A stretch of 64,000 nt of DNA from Dreissena polymorpha (lineage: Eukaryota > Mollusca > Bivalvia > Myida > Dreissenidae): the NCBI RefSeq assembly GCF_020536995.1, contig NC_068356.1, positions 21,108,309 to 21,172,308 on the forward strand. The letters are read 5' to 3'. A model generated the notes under the pieces. The model made no database searches. It was not told where the DNA came from and saw nothing but the letters and a program-made list of their open reading frames with translations. Positions 60,301-64,000 of the stretch are shown piece after piece. The stretch's first letter is position 1. Each line of letters starts with the position of its first letter. Position numbers and translations under genes: made by a program.

Positions 60301-61996
60301 TACTAGTTTGGTCACTTTCGCATTCCTGTGCACGTGCTTATTTCTTATCTATTGTCAGTTTTGTATATATAACGAAGAAATGGAATTGTTCAAGTTGTAT
60401 GTAAAAACTTTCTGTCCTTTTTTTCTATTTTCCCAATTGACCCAGTGTACATTATAGGTCTTCCAGCATTTATGATGTCTGGCCATTTTAATTTTTCCTT
60501 TTCCGGGCAGTCGTTCATCGATAAGGCGGACAGCCTATCAATAAAGTAGAGATCCTGTCGAGTAAAACCGACAGTTTTATTATCTTCTGTGAAAAATGGC
60601 CAAACATTTGTAAAAGAATTAAGTTCTTCTTTGCGACCTCGAGCTCATCCCCAGATGCAGGCTTATCTATTAACAAAATGTAGAATTACACTGAAAGTGC
60701 ATTTCCCATCTCTGCAGTTAACCAGTGAATATCGGGAATATCAGAAAGCACCTATCACAATGTACTAAAATTGAGTTTTGAACGAAAGTTTCTATTTTTC
60801 GGTTCATTCCATGAAAAAATGTATTATTTGTGTTATTTGAACAACTGTTTTAAGTTTTAAGTTTTAAACATAAATGCAATCTATTAAATGCAATTCTGTT
60901 ATAACAGAGCCGTTATAAAGTAGCACCCGTTGTATGACGAATTCAGCTTTATGTCTAGTAATTCAACGGATCCAAAGGGAAATAATGTGCACTTACCGAT
61001 AATAATAAGCCCAAATTTATTCCTACAAAATCCGTGTACAGCGTACCATCTTTCGTTTTTGTTACAATGTTTAACCCATTTATGCCTAGTCGACTCACTC
61101 ATCCTTCTAAATTGGATCAATTTATTTCCAAAATTAAGGATGTTTGGTATATTTATTTCTATATTTAGAGTATTTCTTACAGAAAATCATTTAAGCAAAC
61201 AGCGCAGACCCTGGGTCTCCGCTGTTTGGCAATGCCTTTTTTTCGAGACGCTAGGCATAAATGGTTTAAATCGAGTACGCTTGAATATGCACCAGTTATT
61301 AGTAATATTCAAACGTAAAAATAACGCATTTGTATATCAATGTAGTGATTGAGGTAAATTAAAAATAAACGATAAAGACATAATCCTTCCATTTGTGAGT
61401 ATTCGTTAAAAAGTTACAAATGATAACACGTGTATTCTATTATTGATCACATGATCGGAAAACTATTAATCACCAATTGATAAGTGATGGGCTCTAGATT
61501 TGTTGTTTTGAAGTGGTACTAACACGAACATTAAAATGTTCCGAACGCTTTTTAAGTAGAAATCTGTTCTGTTAATGCACTCTTCGACGATTGTCATCTT
61601 TTTATTTTTTATAAGTGGGTTTCAAGGAAAATGTTGTTTTGTTGTATATAAATACCTTTATTTACTAAAATAATCTCTTTATAATTTACCGACAAATACT
61701 AGCACTTGTATATCCTTATGAAGACCGTTTAAATACACTTTATATGTTAAACAATCTAAAACGAAACAATAAAAGACCTACATAATTTGTCCACAAGTTC
61801 AACTTCAGGACTTGGTTCTTCTCGTCCAGGTCCACAATCTGTATGAGCTGAAGCATGAGCTTCACGGGCACGGCATGACTGTGGTTCGCCACGGGGCGCG
61901 CGTACTTCCCGCCTCTTTTATCATACCCCGCCAGCAGGTTCTTGATTAAAACGCCTTCCGCGGAGAACTCCGTCGGAAATCGGACGTCATAGCCTT
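54362..61996 (-). CDS. Nicotinic acetylcholine receptor subunit B
   Basis: Six exons on the minus strand. 61996-61782: start of the ligand domain, [18 protein letters not shown]. 58487-58378: loops [18 protein letters not shown] and [10 protein letters not shown]. 57413-56959: Cys-loop [31 protein letters not shown]1. 56550-56464: M2. 55595-55480: M3. 54775-54362: loop, M4 and stop after FNST. Phases match across every junction. About 465 residues are covered; the signal-peptide exon is missing and would end in phase 1. The aromatic box (Trp in GSWTYDG, Tyr in YACC and PY, Trp in loop D) is present, so acetylcholine-type ligand binding is likely. The pore entrance reads SPTKMALG, with Lys at 20', unlike cation-selective relatives. 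Introns carry several MITEs. Bivalve genomes have many such subunits, so an exact orthologue is not claimed. Confidence 0.9.
55096..55175. mobile_element. Diverged fragment of the palindromic MITE seen at 38460-38719
   Basis: AGGCGGAAGTGTCGCC, TAGCCTGTG and CATGCATAAAGCCCAGTTTT keep the order of the 3' arm of that element. It is a remnant in the M3-M4 intron of nAChR-B. Confidence 0.5.
55700..56035 (+). mobile_element. TTAA MITE with tRNA-like Pol III promoter, copy 3 (variant ends)
   Basis: The ends read AGGGACTGTCCAACAG in inverted orientation, and TTAA is duplicated at 55696-55699 and 56036-56039. A box TGGTCGAGTGG (55811-55821) and B box GTTCGAGCC (55873-55881) both fit consensus. It lies in a nAChR-B intron, opposite in strand to the gene. 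Confidence 0.8.
56159..56235 (+). mobile_element. CCCATTTATGCC MITE, truncated copy 2
   Basis: TTAA then CCCATTTATGCCTAGCGTC through AGATGAGACGCCGCA. The right half is missing. It lies in a nAChR-B intron. Confidence 0.75.
57414..58377 (-). other. Intron of nAChR-B; nothing else recognised
   Basis: An intron flanked by matching phase-2 junctions. The minus-strand frame at 57875-58192 lacks known features. Confidence 0.55.
58508..58728 (-). mobile_element. CCCATTTATGCC MITE, copy 3
   Basis: TTAA at 58504-58507 and 58729-58732. It is full length (221 bp), in the opposite orientation to copy 1, with the GATGAGACGCC palindrome intact. It lies in a nAChR-B intron just upstream of the loop D/A exon. 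Confidence 0.85.
58733..59490 (-). other. Intron of nAChR-B; nothing recognised
   Basis: AT-rich sequence between MITE copy 3 and the small foldback element. Confidence 0.45.
59491..59624. mobile_element. Small foldback MITE
   Basis: ACACAGAATAAGTTTCACT at 59498 is inverted at the right end. An inner pair of TTCGCCTA(T/A)ATAGGC words also folds. About 130 bp in all; the target duplication is unclear. Confidence 0.7.
61075..61265 (-). mobile_element. CCCATTTATGCC MITE, copy 4, palindrome lost
   Basis: TTAA at 61071-61074 and 61266-61269. It is 191 bp because the inner GATGAGACGCC palindrome has collapsed to GACCCTGGGTC. It lies in a nAChR-B intron. Confidence 0.8.
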
Positions 61997-64000
61997 CTGA
62001 AATATCCATGCAAATGGCGTTGCGGTTGGAATAGGGCTACAATTAAGTAAACTATGTGAAAGTTTCATGGGAAGTTCTCAAAGTAAGAACCAAATCAATA
62101 CATTCTAAATTAATCGAACATATATAATGTTACACCATTAAATCTTCAGTCTGTATATTTCCATGAACAAACATTTGCTGAAATCATAATATGGGCATAA
62201 AAGCCTCGAAGGGGAATACTAATACACATGCATTCAGTTGATTTTAAGTTCTATTTTGATATGTGTTGCGCATTTTAAACGGAAGTTTATGAATGCGAAC
62301 ATCAATCAACATCTATTGTTTAAGCCATTATTTTGTATATATCGTTTGCAATCAAAACCTTGTAAAGCATCACTATCACTCGGTTGAAAGGACTATGTAG
62401 AAAAGAGTCTAGTGCTGACCAATATTTTTGTAATTAACGGTTATATGTGAGCTGTGAGCGATTGATACTTGTGCTTATACATGCGTCGTAAAAAAACGAT
62501 ACTTTTAACAGACAATTTTAAGTGTGTTTTTATAGTTAACACGCTATGGTTATTTTTTTGTTATACTCAACGATATATTACTCGGTTGATTAAATATCAG
62601 ACATTTGCTTTTTAAATACCGACATAAATACGACACTAAAATATATTGAAGGGCTGTTGCTACCGCTGTGTGTAGTTGTGTTTGTTGTTGGTGGCGTAGT
62701 TGATTGTGCAAATTTAATCCTTTGCGTATATTTCGGAATATTTCACTAACTTAAAAATACCGTGAATACGTGGTAAATTGCACTGTATTTGCCATCTGTA
62801 TAGGTAACTCTCCACTGTATTTGCCATCTGTATAGGTAACTCTCCGATTTGCCAAAATAAGCTTGAGCTTTACTATCCGGCTTGAAAACATAATACGATA
62901 AAATGTATGAGCATGTCATAAAGATCGTTATATGACTTCCTTCACCGCATGTTACACGGGGAAATCCGATGGAGTACGGTAGACGCAATCTGGTAATTTC
63001 CGAATCAAAGACCAATATATTAATTTTAATTGCGCTGGGTTGCGGTAATTTAGGTGATCATAATTGAAGTATATTACAGTTTTACTTTAATCTGCATATG
63101 TTAACATATTAAGTATCTATGCAAAATGAATACTTTGCAGTAATGAAGGAAAAGAAACGACATAAGCTATATGTATTTTATAATCAATTAATACGAATTA
63201 TTGAAAACGATTATCGTACTAAAATATTATTAGCAATCAAAAAGTATTATAAGAATAAATATTTCTAGATACATTATTTAAGTTTATTAATTATACATTA
63301 CATTTAACAATGTACATGTTTTCAAGTCGTGGTATTCGCAAAATTGTGCGTGATTAAGTGTAAAATCGTTTTAAACTTGCGTGAGAATGCATGTCTGAGC
63401 CTTAATTAGTATTTAACTATAGAACAAAGTTAATCCACAAAACGTAAACTTGTGCCGTTATGTATATATTAATATTAATATACCGATGCAAAATTATATC
63501 TAACCATTTTATATCGATATGCAAGATTATGGTTTTCGGAATTAAACGTGTGCATGGTAACCATGGAAAAGACGACAGTCAGACCAAAATATGTAAAAAA
63601 AAACATCTTAAAACATCTAACACCGTAAAGAACATTAGCTTATTGATTTCTTGTAACAGTAAAATCGCCACTTTGTACTCGCTCACCTAACCTTATTTGA
63701 TTAGCGCCTAAGGCTTGAAACGGGGTCAAAATGTTGGGATATATTGAATTTAAAGTTTTAATTCTTGTGAAAATAAAACTAGAGTCCTTTATCTAATACT
63801 ACACTATTCTAGGGTATAAATATCAGAGTAATGCCATTTTTGTTTTGGAAGCAATTACTCCATTATTTGTCATAGCTTTGATTCTCATATCATATTATAT
63901 CCAAGCCGTAATTCACTCACTTTGCTGAATTTATGGCATTTTCTTACCAACCTCGCGATAGATCATCTTACAGATTTGCATAATGGAAAAGAATGGCTAA
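61997..64000 (-). other. Upstream region of nAChR-B; signal-peptide exon not located
   Basis: The next exon upstream must end in phase 1 and encode a signal peptide. No convincing candidate was seen before the window end. A 32-bp perfect direct duplication lies at 62781-62844. Confidence 0.45.

Noticed and set aside
1-64000. CRISPR array or bacterial operon features
   Set aside because: The direct repeats are tandem satellites without spacers, and the genes are intron-containing animal genes.

Overview
The window looks like nuclear DNA of a bivalve mollusc. It is AT-rich, its genes have many introns, and it is crowded with short non-autonomous transposons of kinds I associate with bivalves. 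These include pearl/HINE-type elements with internal tandem units and a terminal hairpin, palindromic MITEs, and TTAA-flanked elements. Several repeat families resemble ones I remember from heterodont bivalves such as Dreissena; that species guess is from memory and unchecked. I saw no LTR retroelement, Polinton or virus copy, and no rRNA or intact tRNA gene. Layout. 1-5.7 kb is a nested repeat block: an H2 pearl/HINE element holds a spliced but incomplete hAT transposon (1772-4191, 6-bp target duplication), which holds a 486-bp TTAA MITE. 5.7-5.85 kb on the minus strand is a Gly/Tyr/Pro-rich first coding exon, annexin A7/A11-like. 6.5-10 kb holds a 151-bp tandem array and more HINEs. 11.4-20.7 kb holds four phase-compatible exons of a transposon-derived zinc-finger gene, with a complete 3.7-kb TTAA element in its last intron. 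21-25.2 kb is a composite of inverted repeats interrupted by a 1.6-kb hAT-like element. 26.1-27.1 kb is an internally deleted Tigger/pogo element. 29.6-34.8 kb on the plus strand is a gene I do not recognise. It starts below an RFX X-box-like site, has a decayed CR1/Jockey-group LINE in its intron, and has a second exon expanded by a 49-bp minisatellite that shifts frame with each unit. 36-38.7 kb holds a long-armed hAT foldback, a TTAA MITE carrying a tRNA-like Pol III promoter, and a palindromic MITE. 42.9-62 kb on the minus strand is the main host locus. Here lie two tandem nicotinic acetylcholine receptor (nAChR) 3' exon sets with identical splice phases. Only the upstream one (54.4-62.0 kb) has visible 5' ligand-domain exons; the downstream set (42.9-48.0 kb) has none nearby. 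Both sets have Pro-Thr-Lys in place of the cation-channel Gly-Glu-Lys at the pore entrance, and both keep open frames and clean splice sites. The most interesting points are the possibility that one 5' ligand-domain module serves two alternative channel modules with a predicted non-classical ion selectivity, the frame-shifting minisatellite exon, and the tRNA-promoter MITE family.
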